From assembly GCA_950097015.1 (NCBI GenBank), contig CATNEN010000025.1:4131001-4195000 (forward strand): a stretch of DNA of 64,000 bases. Reading direction: 5' to 3'. Position 1 is the first letter of the stretch; each line of letters begins with the position of its first letter. The notes under the pieces are model-generated. The model had not been told where the DNA came from. It did no database searches and saw only the letters and a list, made by a program, of their open reading frames with translations. A program made the translations under genes and the position numbers. This DNA is from Macrostomum hystrix (taxonomy: Eukaryota; Platyhelminthes; Macrostomidae). Below, one piece after another: positions 1 to 9,237 of the stretch.

Positions 1-1346
1 GCTTGACAGATAGGGGGGGGGGCTTCGTGATGGTGCACTTTGTCTCCTTCCCATTTGCCCCTCTGTCTCCAATGCTGTGTAGAATGTGTCTCAGTGTTGC
101 CGAGTAAATATATACAAATGGGGATGCGGCGTGCCATGCGGCCGGGAAAAATATAGTTGCCATCATGCAGGAAAGAGGTGCTACTCCCCACCCCAACCCC
201 TGGGGGGGGAGCTGCCACTGTTTGGGCCATCCTCTGCAACTCAGTCTACTTCTACAGCTGCTCACAGCCAGGCCAGGCAATAAAACTGGCAAAAATGTTT
301 ATCCGTGGTTGTGACAGAGAAAAATAAAGATATGAAACAGAACACATAAAAAGGCAACAACCCTTCAGATCCGATTTGCATATTTTGTTTCTATTGGCAT
401 TTTCTGGCCTAATTAGGGCGACCCACTTTATATTATTGCCTCGATCGTACAGAACCCGCCAGCCAGATACGTTGAAGCAGACGGAAACGATCACGAGTCC
501 CAGTATTGATATGAACTCCCCCATTTCCTCTCCATCAAGTGAGCACGGAGTGACTTCTCAGCGACTGTTTGCCAGAGCTTTAATTAAACTGCGCCCACGT
601 TGATTATCTTTCTGCCCCTCCTCCCTGACGCCACCCCTGACTCTCTCTCTACTCGATCAAACCGGAAAGTGCAGAGTCCGAGGAGTGCTAGCCCGCACTG
701 ATGCCAATCGCCATGCTCTCCAACCCCGGTCCGATGGTGGCAGCGGGGCCATCATACAAAAACTATTCTTCTTCCCCCGCTCATTTTCTTCTTCTAGCAA
801 AAATATCTAAAAAATGCTGCCGATGCGAGAAGGGCTTTCGGGAGGCTTCGGCGCGTCGCCGGTCCTTTCTTCGAATGGGAATTTATTGCGCGAACAGTCG
901 CATCTCTACCTTGCAGCTGGCCGCATGGCTCCCAAAACCCAAACTTGCAACTTTGCAGCTCTCCTGACTCTAAACCTATTGCATTTACACACGCACACAC
1001 GGCGCACACATACGCAGCTTGTTCGGCGCACCCTAAGCCCCTTCACCAGCCAACCAGTTGTGTCTGCTGGCGACCCAATGCTAGCAGCTTCCTTGCCTCT
1101 TACCCCATCTCTCTCTCTCTCCCAATCCAAAAATAGTCCAGCGCTGACATTTGTGCGCCCCAGTACAAATAGTTACCCGCGCCAGTCGCCCCATCTCCTT
1201 TCTCCCCCATTCACCAGTCCAATATTCGCTATTTTCGCCCCATCCAGCTCGGCTTCGTTGCCGCCGCCTTTAACAGCGATCCTCCGCCTTCACTGAGGCT
1301 TCGCAGGCGGCAGTCGCCGATTGGCATTTCCGATAGCCTCCGCTAG
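1..1346. other. No supported gene; upstream region of the 1.36-kb gene
   Basis: No frame here has a convincing protein signature. The stretch holds a run of ten G at 13-22, short CT-rich runs near 640 and 1105-1122, and an AC-rich microsatellite near 988-1012. The last part is C/T-rich and ends in the pyrimidine tract and CAG at 1348-1364 that precede the next gene. It is probably promoter, 5' leader or intron; I cannot tell which. Confidence 0.5.
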
Positions 1347-1347
1347 C

Positions 1348-1364
1348 CTTTTTCCTTTGTTCAG
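1348..1364 (+). promoter_or_regulatory. Probable 3' splice acceptor (cis or spliced-leader trans)
   Basis: A pyrimidine-rich tract (TTTTTCCTTTGTTCAG) ends in CAG exactly where the Ala/Gly-rich reading frame becomes usable. The base after the AG (1365) is a codon first position, so a leader ending in ATG would be in frame. Confidence 0.5.
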
Positions 1365-2285
1365 CACTCAAGACTCGACTTAGCTTTAAGCATTCGACAT
1401 CGCCAGCCCGCCAGCCCGTCAGGACGCGTCCGCTCCTCCTCCTTCACTCCATCGGGAGCGACGGGTCCCCGCAGCCTCCCTGGCAGCCCTGGATCGGGGA
1501 GTCGAGACCGGGCCAGCCGCAAGACGGAGACCCGAGCAGCGTCAGTCACCGCCGCAGCAGCCGCAGCAGCCGCCGCAGCCGCCGCAGCATCGGCCGTTGA
1601 AGCCGAGGACGCAGCCGCCTCCGCGTCAGCAGCAGCAGCAGCTACGGTCGGTTCGCCATCATCCACCGGCGTCAGCCTTAGCGGCGGCGGCGGCGGAACA
1701 GGAGGAACTGGTAGCGGAGGTGGAATCAGTAAATTTGGCGCTGTCGGCGGCAGCGGCGGCAGTGCCGTCAGCAGCGGTTCCGACAGGTTTGCAATCCTGG
1801 GTGAGCCAGTGTCGGCCGTGTCTTCGTCCTCGTCACCGCCAACGGCAACAGCCGCAGCAGCCGCCGTTGCTATCACCTGGCAGCCGTGGATGGTCCACGT
1901 AATCATCAGCGCAGTGTGCCTGCTGCTGCTCCTAATCAGCTTCGCCGCCTACCACAGGAAGCGGCGCAAAGTGGCCGTGGCCAAGCAGCACCGGCTGTGG
2001 AAGCGGGGCGCCAAGCTGCGCATGATGTCCAGCGCTGTCGGGATAACCCAGTCGCTCGGGCTTCATTTTACAAACGACATCAACGCCATCGCCGGCTCTG
2101 GACAGTTAGACTTCCTCACCAAGGAGGCTCTGGACAGCAACAGCTTCAGCGGCGACTTTGGCGTTCCATTCGGTGGCACCTCCGGCCTGACCGCCGGCGT
2201 ACTGGACCCTGGGAAGAAGAAGGGCGGCCTGCTCATGTTCGACTTCCGCAAGCAGTCCGCGAGAGCGTCAGGTGGGACAGGCTGA
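1365..2285 (+). CDS. Single-pass membrane protein exon, Ala/Gly/Ser-rich N-terminal part (partial gene)
   Basis: One frame is open from the stop at 1344-1346 to the TGA at 2283-2285 and has strongly coding composition. Its first in-frame ATG is at 1890, immediately before the membrane segment. I take the exon start at 1365, after the pyrimidine tract and CAG at 1348-1364, so the initiator must come from an upstream exon or a spliced leader. In order: a Ser/Arg-rich segment, an Ala run (about 1551-1590), a Gly-rich linker (1680-1780), a hydrophobic helix at about residues 177-197 (VIISAVCLLLLLISFAAY), a basic stop-transfer HRKRRK, then a cytoplasmic tail ending near FDFRKQSARAS. The topology suggests a type I/III plasma-membrane protein. 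CAG/GTGGGA at 2269-2277 could be a splice donor, so the TGA may not be the true end. I do not recognise the family. Alternatively translation starts at 1890, giving 131 residues. Confidence 0.6.
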   Translation, partial: HSRLDLALSIRHRQPASPSGRVRSSSFTPSGATGPRSLPGSPGSGSRDRASRKTETRAASVTAAAAAAAAAAAAASAVEAEDAAASASAAAAATVGSPSSTGVSLSGGGGGTGGTGSGGGISKFGAVGGSGGSAVSSGSDRFAILGEPVSAVSSSSSPPTATAAAAAVAITWQPWMVHVIISAVCLLLLLISFAAYHRKRRKVAVAKQHRLWKRGAKLRMMSSAVGITQSLGLHFTNDINAIAGSGQLDFLTKEALDSNSFSGDFGVPFGGTSGLTAGVLDPGKKKGGLLMFDFRKQSARASGGTG

Positions 2286-3009
2286 ACCCAACAACCCCGT
2301 CACCTTTCCCTTCTCCCCCTCGTTTATCCTTGTGCCTAGCAATTGCTCGGCTAATCATCTCAGATCTTGTCTGCCTGAAACTGCAGCAATTATCAGTCTC
2401 TTGAAGCAGATCCTGCTAGAAAGTCACGAGACGGAGTTAACCTCTCTATGAGCAAGCTCATTCACTGCTTGTCCTTAATGCCTCATCTTTCTCGGTGCAC
2501 GCAGTTCCACTGATAAGGTTATTACTTTTTAACTGTCTATATACACGTTTATATGAAATAATATATTTATTTTTTTAGTTGTAATCGCCTAAAACAAAAC
2601 CGTTTAACCGCTTAATTTTTATTTCTGGCCCGTGAGATTACCTGTATTGGCCTGTAGTATTTTGTGATCAAAGCATCGCTGTACTGGTACTGGCTTATGT
2701 ATGTCGCTTAAACCGTAGACTCCTAACCACAGTAGAAGAGCGTAAGCTCCTGAAGTGTTTCACTGACAGTCGACTGACGTGAGCTTTGTTGTGCGCTTGT
2801 GAATGCAGACCTGCTTTTGCTCTCTCCTTCTCTTCCCCTGTCTCTCTTCTGTCTTCTCTCTGCAGTCATCAATGCCTAATTATCTGTTTGTTTATGGGAT
2901 TGACAAGATCAGAATACGAGCCGACTTTGTCTTGTTCCTATTCAGTTCAAATTGGTGCCAAATCGAGCCACCGTCTGTGAGCTTAGTGTGGTAACTCTCC
3001 AGGGTGCTT
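2286..3009. other. Non-coding, no feature seen
   Basis: AT-rich sequence with a pyrimidine-rich patch near 2815-2865. No recognisable gene or RNA. It is intronic if the candidate exon at 7.04 kb belongs to the gene at 1.36 kb. Confidence 0.5.
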
Positions 3010-3015
3010 TTTTAA

Positions 3016-3560
3016 CAGTAGAAACACCACGGGGTATTTCAAATACCCGCTGCCTACTCCACGATAACTCCCAAATCCAATGACCGATTTTCGTGAAAGT
3101 CCACCATCTGGTGAATCAAAATTTTCTTCCTTTTACGATGAAATAATTTTCAAAGCCACCCGAGCCGTCGAGATATTCAGCGACCCTGGTGATAAGGACA
3201 ACTGACACTGCTCAGTGAAACCTCTAAGGCGAATCCATTTAGGTTCGAAATTGAAAAAAGTAACAATTTAATCAATGCAAAACAGCCAACAGTGATAGCC
3301 GACATGGTTACATTATGAAATGTGAGCAGAAAAACTATGCCTAAATTGGTGGTTTTTGCCACCAGACACCCCGACGAGTATCGTTGAATATCTCGACGAT
3401 GCCGATGTTTTATGATTCTGGAAGTTGTTTCATCGGGTAAAGCGGAGAATTTTAGCCTCTGTTCTGGATTTTCATAGCGATCGGCTGAATATTTTGGGAT
3501 GCTGTCGACCTTTTTAACACCTGCCTTCCGCTGTAGCTTAGTTCCCATAGTCATGCAGTA
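3016..3560 (+). repeat. Old foldback-type dispersed repeat, copy 1
   Basis: The left arm (about 3016-3190) contains the phrases GATTTTCGTGAAAGT and TCGAGATATTCAGCGA. The right part, read on the minus strand from about 3560 to 3370, contains a diverged copy of the same phrases (for example ATCGTCGAGATATTCAACGA), so the ends form a long imperfect inverted repeat. A second genomic copy lies at 58.52-58.96 kb in the same orientation. The structure fits an ancient foldback or MITE-like element. No transposase and no clear target duplication were found. The 125-codon minus-strand open frame inside is not a gene. Confidence 0.5.
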
Positions 3561-4390
3561 AGCAACTGTACATAAGCATGCAGATCTCTGAGCAGTCTAT
3601 GCTCACATGAAAAGCCTTTCTTCAATCTTCAATTTTAGGGAGTTCCAACAATAGAATATACAGTACCGCGTGACTGTGTGACTGTCTGTGCTCAGTGTGG
3701 CTCACTAATTTGCAAAAGCAACAATATTGCACATATAGATACAAAAATACACAATCCTATCTGCACACTATTAGATTATAACAAATGTAAGTATGAAGAC
3801 AGGCCTCTGTTTTGTTTCTTGTCGCAAAATTTTTTTGACTTTTTTTCAAAGCCTGGCTTCTGAAGGATTGTGTTGGTATTAAGATGACTCATTTTAAAAC
3901 ATACTCGTACATGAACTCACATTTGAGACTTGTGATAAGAGGATGATGAATGATTTAGTAACATGCGAAATTGAGCCACTTTTTAATAAAGTTTGCGGCA
4001 CTGCTGATTGCTTACTTGCGCACCCAGAAATACCCGATCTAATGATTCCAAGACACTAAAATAAATCTATTAAATCACTCAGTGCATTGCTGGTGTTCGC
4101 CCCCTCAACCGCTTGTTGACACCCTAACCTTTGCAATTCCTATTATTCTGATTTGCAGTCTTCTCCACCGTTGAGCAGACAGTGTTGCTTCTTTCATTGT
4201 GGTGACACCGCCTTAGTAGAGTCAGGAATGCTCTATTCGTGCATTGAGGCCTGTGCCAGTTATATTGCTTTTACAGAAGCATGCGACAGCACATTGCACT
4301 CCCGAATGGCATACAAGCTTAGCGGTCGAATTTCATGTTAAATATGTAACCAAAGATACCGCTTTTGGACGAGGTTTGCTTGCAATCCTT
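3561..4390. other. Non-coding, no feature seen
   Basis: AT-rich unique-looking sequence between the foldback repeat and the 27-bp minisatellite. No gene, RNA or element ends recognised. Confidence 0.5.
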
Positions 4391-6676
4391 CTGCTAATTC
4401 ACCTGGTTCTCACGGACTGCTCATTCACCTGGTTCTCACGGACTGCTCATTCACCTGGTTCTCACGGACTGCTAATTCACCTGGTTCTCACGGACTGCTC
4501 ATTCACCCTGGTTCTCACGGACTGCTCATTCACCCTGGTTCTCACGGACTGCTCATTCACCCTGGTTCTCACGGACTGCTCATTCACCCTGGTTCTCACG
4601 GACTGCTAATTCACCCTGGTTCTCACGGACTGCTAATTCACCCTGGTTCTCACGGACTGCTCATTCATCCTGGTTCTCACGGACTGCTCATTCACCCTGG
4701 TTCTCACGGACTGCTCATTCATCCTGGTTCTCACGGACTGCTCATTCATCCTGGTTCTCACGGACTGCTCATTCACCCTGGTTCTCACGGACTGCTCATT
4801 CACCCTGGTTCTCACGGACTGCTAATTCATCCTGGTTCTCACGGACTGCTCATTCACCCTGGTTCTCACGGACTGCTCATGCACCTTGGTTCTCACGGAC
4901 TGCTCATTCACCCTGGTTCTCACGGACTGCTCATTCACCCTGGTTCTCACGGACTGCTAATTCACCCTGGTTCTCACGGACTGCCAATTCACCCTGGTTC
5001 TCACGGACTGCTAATTCACCCTGGTTCTCACGGACTGCTAATTCATCCTGGTTCTCACGGACTGCTGATTCAACCTGGTTCTCACGGACTGCTCATTCAC
5101 CCTGGTTCTCACGGACTGCTCATTCACCCTGGTTCTCACGGACTGCTAATTCACCCATGTTCTCACGGACTGCTAATTCACCCTGGTTCTCACGGCCACT
5201 GCTAATATTCAACCTGGTTCTCACGGACTGCTCATTCATCCTGGTTCTCACGGACTGCTCATTCACCCTGGTTCTCACGGACTGCTGATTCAACCTGGTT
5301 CTCACGGACTGCTAATTCAACCTGATTCTCACGGACTGCTAATTCACCCTGGTTCTCACGGACTGCTAATTCATCCTGGTTCTCACGGACTGCTGATTCA
5401 ACCTGGTTCTCACGGACTGCTCATTCACCCTGGTTCTCACGGACTGCTCATTCATCCTGGTTCTCACGGACTGCTAATTCACCCTGGTTCTCACGGACTG
5501 CTCATTCACCCTGGTTCTCACGGACTGCTCATTCACCCTGGTTCTCACGGACTGCTAATTCACCCTGGTTCTCACGGACTGCCAATTCACCCTGGTTCTC
5601 ACGGACTGCTAATTCACTCTGATTCTCACGGACTGCTAATTCACCCATGTTGTCACGGACTGCTAATTCACCCTGGTTCTCACGGCCACTACTAATATTC
5701 AACCTGGTTCTCACGGACTGCTCATTCATCCTGGTTCTCACGGACTGCTCATTCACCCTGGTTCTCACAGACTGCTCATTCACCCTGGTTCTCACGGACT
5801 GCTCATTCATCCTGGTTCTCACGGACTGCTAATTCACCCTGGTTCTCACGGACTGCTAATATTCAACCTGGTTCTCACGGACTGCTCATTCATCCTGGTT
5901 CTCACGGACTGCTAATTCACCGTGGTTCTCACGGACTGCTAATATTCAACCTGGTTCTCACGGACTGCTAATTCACCCTGGTTCTCACGGACTGCTCATT
6001 CATCCTGGTTCTCACGGACTTCTCATTCATCCTGGTTCTCATGGACTGCTCATTCAACCTGGTTCTCATGGACTGCTAATTCACCCTGGTTCTCACGGAC
6101 TGCTCATTCATCCTGGTTCTCACGGACTGCTCATTCATCCTGGTTCTCACGGACTGCTCATTCACCCTGGTTCTCACGGACTGCTAATATTCAACCTGGT
6201 TCTCACGGACTGCTAATTCATCCTGGTTCTCACGGACTGCTCATTCATCCTGGTTCTCACGGACTTCTCATTCATCCTGGTTCTCATGGACTGCTCATTC
6301 ACCCTGGTTCTCACGGACTGCTCATTCATCCTGGTTCTCACGGACTGCTAATTCGACCTGGTTCTCACGGACTGCTCATTCACCCTGGTTCTCACGGACT
6401 GCTCATTCACCCTGGTTCTCACGGACTGCTCATTCACCCTGGTTCTCACGGACTGCTAATTCACCCTGGTTCTCACGGACTGCTCATTCACCCTGGTTCT
6501 CACGGACTGCTCATTCACCCTGGTTCTCACGGACTGCTCATTCACCCTGGTTCTCACGGACTGCTCATTCACCCTGGTTCTCACGGACTGCTCATTCACC
6601 CTGGTTCTCACGGACTGCTAATTCACCCTGGTTCTCACGGACTGCTCATTCACCCTGGTTCTCACGGACTGCTAAT
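4391..6676 (+). repeat. 27-bp minisatellite, about 85 copies
   Basis: A tandem array whose unit contains GGTTCTCACGGACTGCT followed by a variable CATTCACCCT or AATTCATCCT part. The first few units are 26 bp, the bulk are 27 bp, and a few are 29 bp with an extra AT (AATATTCAA). The unit is nine codons, so frames on both strands stay open as 9-residue repeats; these are by-products, not genes. A higher-order copy is visible: the phrases at 5151-5200 recur at 5641-5690, an offset of 490 bp. Degenerate units run on to about 6775. Confidence 0.95.
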
Positions 6677-7035
6677 CGGGAACAAATCTCTCAGGTCTCA
6701 AGGACTGCTCACTGTCTGTCACTTATCGGGAGCACGTAACCCTGGTTCTCAGAACTGCTCATTGTCTTTGTCTCAGGGGGATACATCACAAAGACCCTTT
6801 CTCATAGAAGACATGCGGAAAATGTCAAGTTACAAAAAATCTGTACAGTATTTCAAAATCTACCTCGACGACTGTTTCGTATCATCCTTCAGTGTCAAAG
6901 AAAAAAACGTTTTTTATTTTTTTATTTCATGTCAAATTAAGAAAACAAATTGACCGAACATTTTCTGTGATATTTTTAAGTCGCGTTTAAAGCAAAAATT
7001 AAATGACTTCAAAAATGCCACCCCGAATTGATCAG
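6677..7035. other. Array edge and AT-rich non-coding sequence
   Basis: Up to about 6775 there are decayed 27-bp units. The rest is AT-rich with no gene recognised. Confidence 0.5.
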
Positions 7036-7200
7036 CTGGAGTCTTCCTGAATCACCGATCGACATTACGGGAGGCCTCATTGCGCAACAGTTTCGGCGCA
7101 TCGCCAGCTCCGATGCAGTTCGCAAAGAGCGTCGGCGCCGCCACCAGAGGCGGTAGCAGCGGCGGCGGTGGTGGCGGAGGTGGCGGTGGCAGCGCAGCCT
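7036..7200 (+). CDS. Candidate Gly-rich exon (possible downstream exon of the 1.36-kb gene)
   Basis: A GC-rich island in AT-rich DNA. A frame open from 7032 encodes a Ser/Arg-rich segment (STLREASLRNSFGASPAP) and then a Gly run of ten (7167-7196 region). ATCAG at 7031-7035 could be an acceptor and GTGAGC at 7201-7206 is a good donor. The resulting 165-bp exon is symmetric (phase 1-1) and joins in frame to the possible phase-1 donor after 2271. The Gly-rich character and basic Ser-rich residues resemble the tail of the 1.36-kb gene. This is inference: there is no homology, and the acceptor lacks a good pyrimidine tract. Confidence 0.3.
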
Positions 7201-7329
7201 GTGAGCACTACCTGGAACCATGCTCATGGGATGTCCTGAGGCATGTTTCAAATGTGCGTCGAAAATTTGCATAGATACGTAGGAACTAGATTAGTTCTCC
7301 CATGCTTGGTATTTACTGCGAACTTTCTT

Positions 7330-7483
7330 CAAATCTAAACTTCAAGAAACTCGGGTTTCCAGAAATTAGTAGGATTTGCAGATTATTGACTATTCAAAGA
7401 TTTCCAAGAGTTGTGTGGTTTCTAGGAATTACGAATTCATAGAACTGCATTTCTTAGCAGTTGGATTTCCGGACAAAAAAATT
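7330..7483 (+). repeat. Decayed 16/17-bp satellite, left part
   Basis: Loose repetition of GAATT/AGATTTCC-type phrases (TTTCCAGAAATTAG, TTTCTTAGCAG, TTTCTAGGAATTA). These are diverged relatives of the 16-bp unit that is homogeneous at 15 kb. A solo LTR interrupts the array at 7488. Confidence 0.45.
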
Positions 7484-7687
7484 CATATGTGGCGGTCACG
7501 CCACAAGAGCGTGCGCGCTCCGGCAGCCACCCCAACCCCGGCCAGGAAGGCCGGCGCTATGTGCATAAACGCTGTGCGTTGACTGGCTGCCTAGTGTACA
7601 CCGCTGGCCTATATAACTTAAGACCTTTACCTCGTGCGCCTTAACATCTGCCAAATAAACTTTACGTGGCTCAACTCGCCACACATA
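7484..7687. mobile_element. Solo LTR with 4-bp target duplication
   Basis: The 196-bp unit 7488-7683 starts TGTGGCG and ends CGCCACA, perfect 7-bp inverted termini of TG..CA type. It is flanked by CATA at 7484-7487 and again at 7684-7687. Inside it has a TATA-like CTATATAA near 7610-7617 and AATAAA at 7654-7659, the order expected of an LTR promoter and polyadenylation signal. The first 18 bp (TGTGGCGGTCACGCCACA) also form a hairpin. It contains no coding sequence. It is not related in sequence to the 168-bp LTRs at 53 and 58 kb. It is most simply the recombination product of a retrotransposon. Confidence 0.7.
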
Positions 7688-8015
7688 GCAATTTAATTTC
7701 CTAGAAATTGGAAATCATAGAAATTAGATTTCCTAGAAGTTAGATTTCCTATAAATAGTATTTTCTAAAAAATATATTCTAGAATTTTGATTTCCAGTTA
7801 ATCTGATTTCTTTGAAAAAATACAAATGTATTTGTATAAATAAAAAAAAACTTCAAGAAAATATGATTTATAGGACATTCTTCATCGAGAAATCGGATCT
7901 AGAAACAAGAAGCAAGAAACGTGATTTCTATGACACCGTTCTTCTCCAAATTGAAGTTTTTTTCCAGGTTTTGGGATTTCCATGATTTCGTATTTCTTAG
8001 AAGTGGATTAAATTT
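7688..8015 (+). repeat. Decayed 16/17-bp satellite, right part
   Basis: Repeated phrases such as GAAATTAGATTTCCTAGAAG and TTTCTTAGAAGTGGA (about 8001-8015) are decayed forms of the array at 15 kb; the last phrase is identical to that array's core. The solo LTR divides this part from the left part. Confidence 0.5.
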
Positions 8016-8049
8016 ACATTTTTTAATTACCATGAAATGAAACACGGAT

Positions 8050-8998
8050 TAAAATTCCCTGCCATCATATCTATCTCGATATTGGCGATTGTGTTCTAGG
8101 AATTAGTTCTTAAATTATATTTATTTTTATGGTGGTTTCCTGGAAATCGGTTTTCAGCAAGAGAGCTTTCAGAGAATCCCAAACTTGTTTTCATTGTATG
8201 TTAAGATTTGTACAAATTACTACGTTTTTCCGAAGGGATTTTACTCGCTTTAGGATTTTCCTATTAATTGATATTCGAACTGCCGCCAAACTCGTTCGTA
8301 ACTTGCTACTATATAAACAATCCAAAATTGCAGAATCGCAGAAGTCATGGAGACCTTGGCGACTGCTTGTATTGACGGAAATCTTGGCCTGCACTGTCGC
8401 ATAGCAACTCTAGTGACGCCAGTTTGCAACAGCTCAGCTATAGTTTATACTTTTGTCTTTCCTATTTGTTTTTTGTTGTATAAAATGTGTTTCTGGTGAT
8501 TCTCAGAGTATTTTTTCAATTTGTAGTCTTGATTTTGCGAAATCTCGCCGGCTTGTTGCTGTTGTCTGTAAAATGAAACTTCTACGAGTACAAAGGAGCT
8601 TCATTTTTCGGGGTTATTGGGGGTGGGCAAGTTATCCCCCCAATTTGAGAATTTTTTTATATATGCTAAAGGCTGCAAAAGTGCTTTGTTATAGTACTTA
8701 ATAATCGCTTAATTATTATTTTTAAGTATTTTTAACGATTTTGTAAAAACTTTATCTGAACGCGTTTATTGCTAATATAAATATGACGAAATTTTAAAAA
8801 TTTCAGCAATTATTTTTTCGAACGAATCGATTGTTAGCAGCTTAATTTCAGATTGTATCTATTTTATGTTATGCGTCAGCCTAGCAGGCCTATTGTAAAA
8901 TAAATGGCATGCGATGAGACAAAAACTTGCATTTTTGCTTCTCGCTTTTTAATCTTTTTAAAAAAGATTTTAAATTATAAGTAGATTGTAGGCGTACT
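8050..8998. other. AT-rich non-coding, no feature seen
   Basis: No gene or RNA recognised. A short inverted repeat (ATTGGGGG .. CCCCCCAAT) lies at about 8627-8653; its role is unknown. Confidence 0.5.
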
Positions 8999-9001
8999 AT
9001 A

Positions 9002-9139
9002 CCTTTTTGCGATTGAATTCGTCCAAACTGCAAAACCTTTCGTCCACTAACGCTTTCTTAATGGGAGCTAAATTTAGATCATACCATAGACAACCGTGTT
9101 CACGCAAAACGGTTCATCCAGTTTGTAAAACATTTCGTC
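9002..9139 (+). repeat. Left terminal inverted repeat of the Tc1/mariner element
   Basis: Matches the reverse complement of 10421-10558 over its full length with scattered mismatches and no length change that I can see. Confidence 0.88.
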
Positions 9140-9237
9140 TAAACCCTTCGTCCAAACAGCTAACAGCTAAACGGAGCGACTTTATTTGATATCACGAGAT
9201 ATTGAACAAAGCAAAAACAGTGTCTCTTGTTAGAATG

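Noticed and set aside
814-1296. 160-codon Ser/Pro/Leu-rich frame upstream of the first gene
   Set aside because: Composition follows the C/T-rich DNA, no domain or motif is visible, and it overlaps the probable acceptor region of the real gene.
1361-1906. 181-codon minus-strand frame, Ala/Pro-rich
   Set aside because: Antisense shadow of the GC-rich membrane-protein exon; the plus-strand reading has a membrane helix and sensible tail.
3177-3554. 125-codon minus-strand frame
   Set aside because: Lies across the two arms of the foldback repeat; its sequence reflects that repeat and no protein family is recognisable.
4244-5832. Several open frames of 60-120 codons on both strands in the 27-bp array
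   Set aside because: All are 9-residue repeats dictated by a nine-codon unit, on both strands, with no non-repetitive conserved part.
4391-6676. CRISPR-like regular repetition
   Set aside because: Units are directly adjacent with no unique spacers, and the window is eukaryotic. The same applies to the other arrays.
8617-8660. G-run/C-run inverted repeat with a phrase (TATTGGGGGTGGGCA) also seen near 60.70 kb
   Set aside because: Only about 15 bases are shared and the flanks do not align; not enough to define an element.
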